A DNA stretch of 64,000 bases from an uncultured Bacteroides sp. (lineage in GTDB: Bacteria; Bacteroidota; Bacteroidia; Bacteroidales; Bacteroidaceae). Shown in pieces: positions 42,833-51,266 of this stretch. The first letter of the stretch is position 1; each line of letters starts with the position of its first letter. The stretch covers positions 53,249-117,248 of the forward strand of contig UQVZ01000007.1 of NCBI GenBank assembly GCA_900544675.1. The letters run 5' to 3'. The translations under genes and the position numbers were made by a program. The notes below the pieces were generated by a model. That model was given only the letters and a program-made list of their open reading frames with translations, was not told the origin of the DNA and searched no databases.

Positions 42833-44376
42833 TGCATAAGTTGAATGTTTGGATGTGGCTGATATGTGGCTTGTGTTTTGTTTTGCAAGCGAAGGCACAG
42901 TCAGCTAAATGGATAATAAAACCTTATTATGATTCTGTGGTTCGTTACGCAGATGGTATATATAAGGTGAGTTCTGGCAACAAAGTTGGGGTGATAAATT
43001 CCGATGGTGAAGTCGTTGTTTCTGTATCTGCTGATTCGATTACAGCGATGAGCGAAGATTGTGCATTAGTATTAAACCGAACAGAAGATGGAGATTATCA
43101 ATTGACTAATATTTTGCATCGCGATGGAAAAGCGACACCGATAACGGAAGAATATTATGTGAAAGCTTATCCTTTTTTTTCAGAAGGAAGATTGCCTGTT
43201 TATAATAAGCGGAAGAAATATGGATATATGGATAGTAATGGCAAGTTGGTAATCAGTTGTGCTTATTCATCTGCTTATCCTTTTTCGGAAGGCTGGGCTG
43301 CAGTCGGTAAAGGAAAAGGGCTATTAGGTATAGGCGTTGATTTGATAAAAACTGGTAAGGAAAAGTTTTCATATATTGATAAAGATGGAAAAGCTTTGTC
43401 TTTGCAAGCAGATTTGAAAGATATTACAATGGGAACATCTTTTAAAAATGGCGAGGCTTTGGTCGTAACCAAAGATGGGCGGTATTGTTTTATTGATACA
43501 TCCGGACGAGTGATACGGACTGATAATAATGTGACTTTGTCTTTTGATAAAAAGCATGCTTTAGGTTCAGAAGACGATTTTGAGGTGTTCGATGCCATTG
43601 CAGATGTGGTATATGATGGTCCTTCCACATTTGTACAAGATGGATTGTATGGTTATAAATCGGGTGCAAGGGTCATTTTACCATGCCAGTTTAATGAAGC
43701 CATGCCTTTTAGTAAAGGGTATGCAATTGCAGCTAAAGGTCAAAAGTTTGGAGTGTTGAAGTTGACACGTTCTGCATTTGGTTGCCGTGCATCAAAAGGA
43801 ACATTAGCTACATCTGGTTCCGATATGGAATCTATCGATTATATTGTGACTGTTCCTGAAGAATGGAGAAAGACTTCTCTTGAATTGTCTTGCATTGGGA
43901 ACGAAACACAAACATGTGCTCGTCCGGGAGATTCTTCTTCAACTCGTGTATTCTCTTTCATTCGTACAAAGGGTAGTTATAATCTGCAATTGGAAGGAGA
44001 AAATTTAATTGTATGGAATGACAAGATGGGAAATGTTGGTAATTTGCCATCTTCGTCATCTGCTTCGGGGAATATCGTTAATATATCAATTTCTCCTTCA
44101 GTGGCAAAAGCGAATGCAAGGGATAATGCTTCAATTAAGGTGACATTTACCAATAATACCTCTGAAGTGAAAGAATTTAGTGTAAATATTTCAGGTAGTC
44201 GTTTGGTCCCTGTATCTAAAAATTTGAAATTAAGTCCTGGACAGAGTCAAGCGTTATATGCCTCTTTTACTAAAGTTTTGAAGAAAGAATATCGAACGGT
44301 GACAGTTTCTACTTCTTTAGATACAAAGAAGACAACTAAACGCATTCAATTATTGCCTTTCTTCACAGAGTATTAA
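42829..44376 (+). CDS. Exported WG-repeat protein
   Basis: The protein is 515 residues with a signal peptide (about 1-23, ending AKAQ). WG-type beta repeats cover about 35-315: VGVINSDGEVVV, YGYMDSNGKLVISCAY, FSYIDKDGKAL, YCFIDTSGRVIR, YGYKSGARVILPCQF and FGVLKL. A C-terminal Ig-like region (about 420-515) has NISISPSVAKANARDNASI and a NTSEVKEFSVNISG strand. WG repeats usually mediate binding, sometimes to peptides or peptidoglycan-linked partners. It could be a periplasmic sensor or regulator for the protease encoded just upstream, with which it overlaps by 4 nt. The function is inferred only. Confidence 0.8.
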   Translation: MMHKLNVWMWLICGLCFVLQAKAQSAKWIIKPYYDSVVRYADGIYKVSSGNKVGVINSDGEVVVSVSADSITAMSEDCALVLNRTEDGDYQLTNILHRDGKATPITEEYYVKAYPFFSEGRLPVYNKRKKYGYMDSNGKLVISCAYSSAYPFSEGWAAVGKGKGLLGIGVDLIKTGKEKFSYIDKDGKALSLQADLKDITMGTSFKNGEALVVTKDGRYCFIDTSGRVIRTDNNVTLSFDKKHALGSEDDFEVFDAIADVVYDGPSTFVQDGLYGYKSGARVILPCQFNEAMPFSKGYAIAAKGQKFGVLKLTRSAFGCRASKGTLATSGSDMESIDYIVTVPEEWRKTSLELSCIGNETQTCARPGDSSSTRVFSFIRTKGSYNLQLEGENLIVWNDKMGNVGNLPSSSSASGNIVNISISPSVAKANARDNASIKVTFTNNTSEVKEFSVNISGSRLVPVSKNLKLSPGQSQALYASFTKVLKKEYRTVTVSTSLDTKKTTKRIQLLPFFTEY

Positions 44377-44388
44377 AAGTTGGAAAAT

Positions 44389-45696
44389 ATGAAAATAATG
44401 AAATTTTATTTGAGTTTTATATTGATCTGTTGGGCTGCTTTGCTTTATGCATCCCCTATTGAAAAGGTTGTTTTACAAGATGGATCAGTACTTGAAGGGT
44501 ATATGTCGGTTCAGCGACCGGGTAAGGATATTGTTTTTATGGCGCAGAAAGCGACGGTTTATGTTCCTTCAGACAAGGTCGTTTCTACTGTTGAACATGA
44601 AACTGAAGTAGAAAAATTATCAGATTTATGGAAACAATGGTTGAAAGATAATCCTAATGCTATAGAAGAGAGTGATGGAAAAAAATACTTGACTTTAAGT
44701 GATATAATTTTAGAAAAGGCAGATATCAGTAAAGATTCTGTGGCAGTGGATAATTCACGAAAAATATGGGCTAATGGAACAGTCTGGAATGTGACACCTC
44801 GTAAAGTCCGTATCATGGAGAAAGGAGCTGTAATCAAATATATAGATTTCTCGTCCAATACTTATTATTTAAGTTGGAAAGACATTCGTTCGATTATTCG
44901 TTCTGAGCGTGAAAAAACAGAATTGAGTGGAGTAATAGATGAAATAGAATTACGTTCGGGTGAAAATATTTCAGGTCAGATTGTAGAACAAGTACCAGGT
45001 AAGTTTATTCGTTTGCTGAAAGATGATGGAATGATAGAAGTCATTAGTTTGGATAAAATTGCAACTCAGAAGAAAGTAAAGTTAAATAAAACGCAACGTT
45101 TAATAGAACAGGTCCCTTATATTGAAATCCTTTATACAAAACTAGGAAAAGTGGTAAGAGGAGTTTTGATAGAACAGAATTATGGGACAAAAGAAACAGA
45201 GGGTTATGTGTTGCTCCAACAAGAGAATGATGAGATATGGAAATGTTATAGCAGCGATATAACAGAAATCCGCAAGGAAAAGAATGAAGCTTATGTTCCT
45301 TTGAACGATATCATTGTAAAACAAAATGAGTTTTATGTTAATCGGAAGAAGGTGAATATGATAGATATTGACGAACGGGATTCCTTCTTAATGCTTGCTC
45401 TTGATGAAAAACCTGTCGTATTGAAACGAGATTCAATCGGTGGAAAATTGGTATTAGAAACTTATGATGATGTGTCTAATAGAGAGTGTATTCTTCTTAG
45501 ATTGGTACAAATGAAAGTGAAAGGTAAAATGCGTAGTGTTTTTACTTATGAAGATTTAGTTCAGCATAGTATACGTCCTTCTCATATTTCGGTAAGTACG
45601 AATCACACATTAAAATTAGAATATCCTGTGTCAATAGGTGAATATGTAATTTACAAGCCGCAAGGAAAGAAAGTCGTTTGGTGTAGGATAGAGTAA
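44389..45696 (+). CDS. Exported protein of unknown function with repeated beta motifs
   Basis: I do not recognise the family. The protein is 435 residues from the ATG at 44389; a TTG at 44380 is the longer alternative. The signal peptide is about 1-22 (LSFILICWAALLYASP). Two or three similar units of about 40 residues are visible: VVLQDGSVLEGYMSVQRPGK followed by a VPSDKV strand, and IELRSGENISGQIVEQVPGK followed by an ISLDKI strand, with a looser one near 120-160. This small-barrel pattern (D/SG...G...PGK...KI) suggests tandem SH3/Sm-like beta barrels. It is the last gene of the operon and is followed by a terminator. Confidence 0.65.
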   Translation: MKIMKFYLSFILICWAALLYASPIEKVVLQDGSVLEGYMSVQRPGKDIVFMAQKATVYVPSDKVVSTVEHETEVEKLSDLWKQWLKDNPNAIEESDGKKYLTLSDIILEKADISKDSVAVDNSRKIWANGTVWNVTPRKVRIMEKGAVIKYIDFSSNTYYLSWKDIRSIIRSEREKTELSGVIDEIELRSGENISGQIVEQVPGKFIRLLKDDGMIEVISLDKIATQKKVKLNKTQRLIEQVPYIEILYTKLGKVVRGVLIEQNYGTKETEGYVLLQQENDEIWKCYSSDITEIRKEKNEAYVPLNDIIVKQNEFYVNRKKVNMIDIDERDSFLMLALDEKPVVLKRDSIGGKLVLETYDDVSNRECILLRLVQMKVKGKMRSVFTYEDLVQHSIRPSHISVSTNHTLKLEYPVSIGEYVIYKPQGKKVVWCRIE

Positions 45697-45705
45697 TATG
45701 TATAT

Positions 45706-45758
45706 TGACTAGTCCTAATTAACTATTGTAGTTGTCTTTTAGGACTAGTCATATTTTT
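45706..45758. terminator. Terminator ending the kinase/FHA operon
   Basis: TGACTAGTCCTAA (45706-45718) pairs perfectly with TTAGGACTAGTCA (45739-45751), then TATTTTTT. It lies between convergent genes. Confidence 0.88.
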
Positions 45759-45761
45759 TAG

Positions 45762-46604
45762 TTATAAGTTATTTATTTCCCGCAACCATTTCTCCAGTTC
45801 GCCTGTCCATTGGCGTTTATAGAGGAAGCTGTCACGGAATCCCCAGCCATGACCGCCGACGGGGTAAGTGTGCAGGCTGGCGGATACACCGTTTTTCACC
45901 AATGCCATGTAATAGTTTACACTGTTGGCTACAGGTACGGCACCGTCATCGCTGCTGTGCATGATGAATGCCGGAGGTGTTTGTGGAGTGACTTGCAGTT
46001 CATTCGAATATTTCTGTTCCAGTTCTTTCGACGGATTTTTCCCTAACAGGTTGTTGTGTGAGCCCATGTGTGTATAAGCAGGGTCCATCGTGACAACCGG
46101 ATAGAAAAGTATCTGAAAGTCGGGACGGGTTTCCGCATCGGTAAAGTGAGTTGCTGCCGTACTTGCCAGATGGCCGCCTGCCGAAGAACCCATAATGCCT
46201 ACTTGCCGGATATTCCATTCGGTAGCATGCTGACGCATGATGCGTAATGCTTGTTGGGCATCGCTTAAGGGCACTTCATTGTGTCCGTTAGGCATGCGGT
46301 ATTTCAGTACGGCATAGGTAATGCCTTGGCTGTTGAACCAGTTTGCCATATCGTGACCCTCGTGTCCCATAGCCAAATGGGTATATCCGCCACCTGGACA
46401 AGCTACAATGGCTATGCCGTTACCGTCTTTTGCTGGGTAGACGGTAAGTGTTGGTTCTGCTACATAGATAGGACCATTTTCGATTTGTTCGGTCATGCCG
46501 TTGCTATTAGGAGCACCATTTGGCCATAATTTGATTTCGATGGGTTCCTGCGCTGCAAGCAGGGTAGAAACGAACAACATACTCATTAATATTAACTTTT
46601 TCAT
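45762..46604 (-). CDS. Secreted alpha/beta-hydrolase, acetylxylan-esterase/lipase-like
   Basis: The protein is 280 residues with a signal peptide (about 1-18, ending LLAAQ). The fold motifs are CPGGGYTHLA (oxyanion HGGG-like), nucleophile Ser in GSSAGGHLAS, Asp in HSSDDGAVP and His in GGHGWGF. This matches the BD-FAE/acetyl esterase branch common in Bacteroides carbohydrate loci. It probably removes acetyl groups from plant or host glycans. It is downstream of the OPT transporter on the same strand, separated by a TTTTTAAG array. Confidence 0.88.
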   Translation of the reverse strand: MKKLILMSMLFVSTLLAAQEPIEIKLWPNGAPNSNGMTEQIENGPIYVAEPTLTVYPAKDGNGIAIVACPGGGYTHLAMGHEGHDMANWFNSQGITYAVLKYRMPNGHNEVPLSDAQQALRIMRQHATEWNIRQVGIMGSSAGGHLASTAATHFTDAETRPDFQILFYPVVTMDPAYTHMGSHNNLLGKNPSKELEQKYSNELQVTPQTPPAFIMHSSDDGAVPVANSVNYYMALVKNGVSASLHTYPVGGHGWGFRDSFLYKRQWTGELEKWLREINNL

Positions 46605-46609
46605 GGCTT

Positions 46610-46692
46610 TTAAGTTTTTAAGTTTTTAAGTTTTTAAGTTCTTAAGTTTTTTGAGTTCTTGAGTTTTTAAGTTCTTAAGTTTTTGGGTTTTA
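46610..46692. repeat. TTTTTAAG tandem array between esterase and OPT genes
   Basis: About ten 8-9 bp units (TTTTTAAG, TTCTTAAG, TTTTTTGAG) occur in a row. It is the same type of array as at 8332-8406. Confidence 0.8.
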
Positions 46693-46697
46693 ATAGG

Positions 46698-48689
46698 CTA
46701 TTTCGAGATTTTCATGCTTGCCTTTACTAAATATATAATAAGGAGTGCATAGGCAATGAGCGATACCACTTGACTCATGGGGTTTGCCAGCCAGGTTTCG
46801 TTTACCAGGTTGATGCCGCCGAAACGCATGGCTGCACTGACTACTCCCATCAGGGCACCGCCGGCAATGAAGCCGGATGCCAGCAAGGTTCCTTTCTCGC
46901 CACGGGCTGTATTGACTGAGGCATCTTTGCTGCGGGTGGTGACATACCAGTTGATGGCACCGCCTACAATCAACGGCAGGTTCAGTTCCAGCGGAATGAA
47001 CATGCCGAGAGCAAATGCCAAAGCCGGCACTTTCAGGTAAGTCAGTACCAAAGCCAAGACTGCACCTATTCCGTAGAGTAGCCAAGGAGCGGATACACCG
47101 TTCATCAAAGGATCGATGACGGCAGCCATAGCGTTGGCTTGTGGTGCAGCCAGTGCACCCGAAGAGAATCCGTAGGTCTTGTTCAGAATCATGATGACTC
47201 CGCCTACCGTTGCTGCTGATACCAGTGTACCTAAGAATTTCCATGTCTGTTGCTTGGCAGGTGTGCTGCCCAGCCAATAACCGATTTTCAAGTCGGTAAT
47301 GAATCCGCCTGCCATGGATAAGGCTGTACATACCACACCACCCATAACCAGTGCGGCAACCATGCCGGTCGCACCTTTCAAGCCTACGGCTACCATGACC
47401 ACCGATGCCAGAATCAACGTCATCAACGTCATGCCCGAAACCGGATTCGTACCTACAATGGCGATGGCGTTGGCAGCTACGGTTGTAAACAGGAAGGAAA
47501 TGCCGGCTACTAGGATAATGGCCACAATGGTATGAAGCAGATTGCCTTGCATGACATCGAAATAGAAGAACAACGCTACCAGAATAATGGTAATGATAGA
47601 GCCAATAGCGATGATTTTCATCGATAAGTCTTTTTGGGTACGGCTGACAGCCGCTTCCATTTTCTTGCCTTTCATTTCTTTGGCAGCTAGTCCTACCGCA
47701 CTCTTGATGATGCCCCATGAGCGTACAATGCCGATGATGCCTGCCATGGCGATGCCTCCGATACCGATACTCTTGGCATATTCGGAGAAGATGGTTTCAG
47801 GCGACATGGAACCCACTGTCTGTGTAATGGCAGGATTCCAGGCATTCAATACCTGGTCGCCCCACAGCAAAGCGATGCCCGGTACGATGATAATCCATAC
47901 AACCAAAGAGCCGGCACAGATAATGGCAGCATATTTCAGCCCGACAATATAGCCCAAGCCTAATACGGCTGCTCCGGTATTGATTTTTACGACCAGTTTG
48001 GCTTTATCCGCTATCATTTCGCCCCATCCGCAAACACGGGTCGTAAAGTTCTCGTTCCACCACCCGAAGGTAGCTACGATGAAATCATACAGTCCGCCTA
48101 TCAGTCCGGCAAAGAGCAAGGGCTTGGCCTGGCTGCCTCCTTTTTCTCCCGAAATCAATACCTGTGTACTTGCCGTAGCTTCGGGGAAAGGATATTCGCC
48201 ATGTTTTTCGCTGACGAAGTATTTACGGAACGGTATCAGGAACAGGATGCCGAGGATACCTCCCAACAGGGAACTGATGAACATCTGGAAAAAGTTAACG
48301 GTCATTTCCGGATATTTGTCTTGCAGGATATAAAGTGCTGGCAGCGTGAAGATAGCTCCGGCAACAATCACTCCCGAGCAGGCACCGATAGACTGGATAA
48401 TGACATTCTCGCCAAGTGCGCTTTTACGTTTGGCTGCGCTCGATACTCCTACGGCAATGATGGCAATCGGAATGGCAGCTTCGAATACTTGTCCTACTTT
48501 CAGTCCCAAATATGCCGATGCAGCCGAAAAGAGGATAGCCATGGCGATACCCCATGTGACTGACCATGCATTGACTTCCGGGTAATTCTTGTCGGGAGAC
48601 ATCAACGGATGATATTTCTCTCCCGGTTTTAACGGTCGGAATGCGTTCTCGGGCAATCCCACCTGATTTTCTTCTTTCGTTTCTTTCAT
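46698..48689 (-). CDS. OPT-family oligopeptide transporter
   Basis: The protein is 663 residues with about 14-16 hydrophobic segments, the length typical of bacterial OPT proteins. The N-terminus is soluble (EENQVGLPENAFRPLKPGEKYHPLMSP) and leads into SWGIAMAILFSAASAYLGLKVGQVFEAAIP, a characteristic OPT opening. It probably imports peptides or metal-chelate compounds with protons. It has a repeat-rich 260-nt gap upstream. Confidence 0.9.
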   Translation of the reverse strand: MKETKEENQVGLPENAFRPLKPGEKYHPLMSPDKNYPEVNAWSVTWGIAMAILFSAASAYLGLKVGQVFEAAIPIAIIAVGVSSAAKRKSALGENVIIQSIGACSGVIVAGAIFTLPALYILQDKYPEMTVNFFQMFISSLLGGILGILFLIPFRKYFVSEKHGEYPFPEATASTQVLISGEKGGSQAKPLLFAGLIGGLYDFIVATFGWWNENFTTRVCGWGEMIADKAKLVVKINTGAAVLGLGYIVGLKYAAIICAGSLVVWIIIVPGIALLWGDQVLNAWNPAITQTVGSMSPETIFSEYAKSIGIGGIAMAGIIGIVRSWGIIKSAVGLAAKEMKGKKMEAAVSRTQKDLSMKIIAIGSIITIILVALFFYFDVMQGNLLHTIVAIILVAGISFLFTTVAANAIAIVGTNPVSGMTLMTLILASVVMVAVGLKGATGMVAALVMGGVVCTALSMAGGFITDLKIGYWLGSTPAKQQTWKFLGTLVSAATVGGVIMILNKTYGFSSGALAAPQANAMAAVIDPLMNGVSAPWLLYGIGAVLALVLTYLKVPALAFALGMFIPLELNLPLIVGGAINWYVTTRSKDASVNTARGEKGTLLASGFIAGGALMGVVSAAMRFGGINLVNETWLANPMSQVVSLIAYALLIIYLVKASMKISK

Positions 48690-48948
48690 GTATATAAGTT
48701 TTTAAGTTTAATTTTTTAGGTAACTAGTTGACAAGGTATCAGTTGACAAGGTATCAGTTGACAAGTTGACAAGGTTTTTCTCTTAGGTGACTAGGAACCG
48801 GGTACTAGGAGACCAGGTTTTAGATAGTTCAGTAAAACTATTGGCTTAACTCCTTAACTTCTTAACTACTTAACTCCTAAAAAAGAAAAACTATCTTACT
48901 TTAACTCCTCTAACTCCTCTAACTTCTTTAACTCCTTTAACTCCTTTA
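48690..48948. repeat. Repeat-only intergenic block
   Basis: No gene is seen. From left to right: a short TTTTTAAG array (48690-48716), a 15-bp unit GTTGACAAGGTATCA repeated about 2.5 times (48727-48775), and then runs of CTCCTTAACTT/CTCCTCTAACTT-type units (48845-48945). The same words recur at 52800-52880 and 58138-58170. Confidence 0.75.
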
Positions 48949-49962
48949 TCACTTGAGTATATATTTCTTCATCCCGTCCGTATAGTAGATGTCTGTTTTT
49001 CCGTCCTCTTTGCTATAGATGAAATAAGCGTCTAATTCGGGATGGGCATGGCAGATGGCTTTGGCAGAGTCCAGCCCCAATACCATGAAGGCGGTGGCAT
49101 AGGCATCGGCTGTGGCACAGTTTGTCGCTACTACGGTAGCCGAAAGGATGTTATGCTGTATCGGATATCCGGTACGCGGGTCGATGGTATGGGCATATTT
49201 CTTTCCGTCTTTGTAGTAGAAGTTCCGGTAATTGCCCGAAGTGGCAAGACCGACATTCGAAATCTGAAGTACGGTTTGCAGTTCCTGATTCACAGCCAGC
49301 GAGTCGTCAATCGGTTTGTTGATGCCGATGCGCCAAGGTTCCATTTTGGCATTTTCGCCTTTCATCACCAGTTCTCCGCCAATGTCTATCATGTAGTTGC
49401 GTATGCCTTTCCGATCGAAGAACCGTGCCACACAGTCTACGCCGAACCCTTTGGCGATGGCACTGCAATCCAGCATCGTACGTGGGTCGCTTTTGATAAT
49501 CTTTCCGTTTTCGAGTTTGATTTTTTCGAATCCTACGAATTGGCGGAGGCTGTCAATGGTTTGCGGATTGACCTGTGCGGCGTTCTTGAATCCGAAGCCC
49601 CAGGCGTTGACCAAAGGGGCTACGGTAATATCGAATGCCCCGTGCGTTTCTTCCGATACTTGTCGGGCAAGACGGAATACATAGTCGAACAGAGAATCGG
49701 TCTGCATATCAGTATTGTTGTTGATGTGCGTGATGACCGATTGCTTGTTGAATGGGGAAAGTGAAAGGTCTACCTTTTGCAGTTCGGCTTCGATTCCCGT
49801 TTTCAGGTTTTCCTTCGACTGGTAAGTGATTTTATACATTGTGCCGAATACCACTCCCTGGTCGGTCTGGTAAGGGGCTTGCTTGCGAAGAATCCATACG
49901 GTTCCTATAATCAGCAACAGCAAAAAGGGAAGCTGCCATTTCAATCCGTTTCTTTTTGTCAT
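48949..49962 (-). CDS. apbE: FAD:protein FMN transferase
   Basis: The protein is 337 residues with an N-terminal membrane helix (about 10-26). ApbE features are FGTMYKITYQS, the Ala-rich AIAKGFGVDCVARFF, the metal-binding NYMIDIGGELVMKG and HTIDPRTGYP. It attaches FMN covalently to Thr in target proteins such as NqrB/NqrC or RnfG outside the inner membrane. It is the last gene of a tight minus-strand operon, 13 nt after mntP. Confidence 0.92.
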   Translation of the reverse strand: MTKRNGLKWQLPFLLLLIIGTVWILRKQAPYQTDQGVVFGTMYKITYQSKENLKTGIEAELQKVDLSLSPFNKQSVITHINNNTDMQTDSLFDYVFRLARQVSEETHGAFDITVAPLVNAWGFGFKNAAQVNPQTIDSLRQFVGFEKIKLENGKIIKSDPRTMLDCSAIAKGFGVDCVARFFDRKGIRNYMIDIGGELVMKGENAKMEPWRIGINKPIDDSLAVNQELQTVLQISNVGLATSGNYRNFYYKDGKKYAHTIDPRTGYPIQHNILSATVVATNCATADAYATAFMVLGLDSAKAICHAHPELDAYFIYSKEDGKTDIYYTDGMKKYILK

Positions 49963-49975
49963 CGTATATTGGTTT

Positions 49976-50551
49976 TTAAGAATTAAAGAAAAGGTGTTCT
50001 ATCAGTATTTTTGTTCCGATGCCTATCAGTACTAGTCCGCCGAACAGTTCCATCCGCAGGTTGAACCGTTTTCCGAAGAAAATGCCGATGAGGCTTCCCG
50101 TCAGCGAGAGGAGGAAGGAAGCCAAGCCGATAACCAGCAGCGGAAAGAATAAGGTCCTGATATCCTTGAATCCCGTAAAAGCAAACGAAATCCCCACAGC
50201 CAGTGCATCGATACTTGTCGCGATAGCAAGCGTGAGGATTACTTTCAGTCGGGTAGGGTCGAAACAGCATTCTTCGGTATCTTTGAAATATTCCCGTATC
50301 ATGCGGATGCCTAAAAAGGCAAGCAGGGCAAAGGCTACCCAATGGTCGTAGGCTTCGATAAGGTAACTGAAATGGTTGGCTCCCAACCAACCCAGTAAAG
50401 GCATCAGCGCCTGGAAGAACCCGAAGAAGAATGCCATGGTCAGAAACGTTCTCCACCGCATTTGGCGAAGGATGATTCCGCTGGTGACAGAAACCGTAAA
50501 ACAGTCGATGGCAAGACTGACGGCAAGCAAGATAATAGCGAATATACCCAT
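49976..50551 (-). CDS. mntP: Manganese efflux pump MntP
   Basis: The protein is 191 residues with six membrane helices in two repeats. The acidic helix motifs AVSLAIDCFTVSVTSG and AIATSIDALAVGISFAF carry the Asp residues needed for Mn2+ binding. It exports Mn2+. It starts 4 nt after the preceding gene in the operon. Confidence 0.92.
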   Translation of the reverse strand: MGIFAIILLAVSLAIDCFTVSVTSGIILRQMRWRTFLTMAFFFGFFQALMPLLGWLGANHFSYLIEAYDHWVAFALLAFLGIRMIREYFKDTEECCFDPTRLKVILTLAIATSIDALAVGISFAFTGFKDIRTLFFPLLVIGLASFLLSLTGSLIGIFFGKRFNLRMELFGGLVLIGIGTKILIEHLFFNS

Positions 50552-50555
50552 TGTA

Positions 50556-51266
50556 TCAGAACGGCAAATTATAGATTAAATTATATGTCAGGTTAAAGCT
50601 GCTGCTGGCATTTTTGCCGAACCCGGGAACATACCAAGGGGTGGAGTTCTCATGGTCGGTGATGCTCATGCGCATTTTGTACCGCACGGTCCATCCCATG
50701 TGGAAGCTTTTATAGATTCTCACCTTGATGCCTACCACGCCTTCCAGCCATTGGGCTTTGCTCTTGATGTCGGTGTAAGAGAAAGGTACGACGGTTCCTG
50801 CATAGTTCGGGTCGGTCATGTCGGGACCGCTTACATCGTAGCTGAATGAACTCATGCCGTAACGCAAGCCTACATACAAGTATCCCGGCAGGTAAGGTTT
50901 CAGGTAGAACACGTTATAATCCATACCGATACGGAAATAAGGAGCGGCTGTCTTATAGTGCATGTCGTTGGCGTCATTGATGGCATCCGTCTTTCCGTAT
51001 CCTATTTCGAGTGTCGGCAAGAACCTGTTTTTCAGGTTGGTCTGCAGCAGGATTTCCGTGCTTAGGATATCGCTTCCCAGCAGATACCCTCCTGCACCGG
51101 CTATTTCCACGCCGATAGAGCTTCCCTGATAAACCGGGGAAGCCTTGTAGTCGGCCTTCAATTGCTCGGGCTTCTTTTTCTGTCCCCATGCCGGCGAGGC
51201 GCATAACAGCAGGCTACTCAGCAGTACCGGTAACAGTGAAATAGATTTGTATGTTTTCTTTTTCAT
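50556..51266 (-). CDS. Outer-membrane beta-barrel-like protein, DUF6048-type
   Basis: The protein is 236 residues with a signal peptide (about 1-28, ending AWGQ). Repeated amphipathic strands with aromatic girdles (GYLYVGLRYGMSSFSYDV; MGWTVRYKMRMSI) and a C-terminal LIYNLPF suggest a small outer-membrane barrel. I believe it corresponds to a Bacteroidales family called DUF6048; the function is unknown. Its start lies inside the end of the preceding gene, a 53-nt overlap in another frame. Confidence 0.72.
   Translation of the reverse strand: MKKKTYKSISLLPVLLSSLLLCASPAWGQKKKPEQLKADYKASPVYQGSSIGVEIAGAGGYLLGSDILSTEILLQTNLKNRFLPTLEIGYGKTDAINDANDMHYKTAAPYFRIGMDYNVFYLKPYLPGYLYVGLRYGMSSFSYDVSGPDMTDPNYAGTVVPFSYTDIKSKAQWLEGVVGIKVRIYKSFHMGWTVRYKMRMSITDHENSTPWYVPGFGKNASSSFNLTYNLIYNLPF

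Noticed and set aside
35862..45696. Type VI secretion control module
   Set aside because: Kinase, PP2C and FHA genes resemble PpkA/PppA/Fha, but no Tss, VgrG, Hcp-tube or ClpV genes occur nearby.
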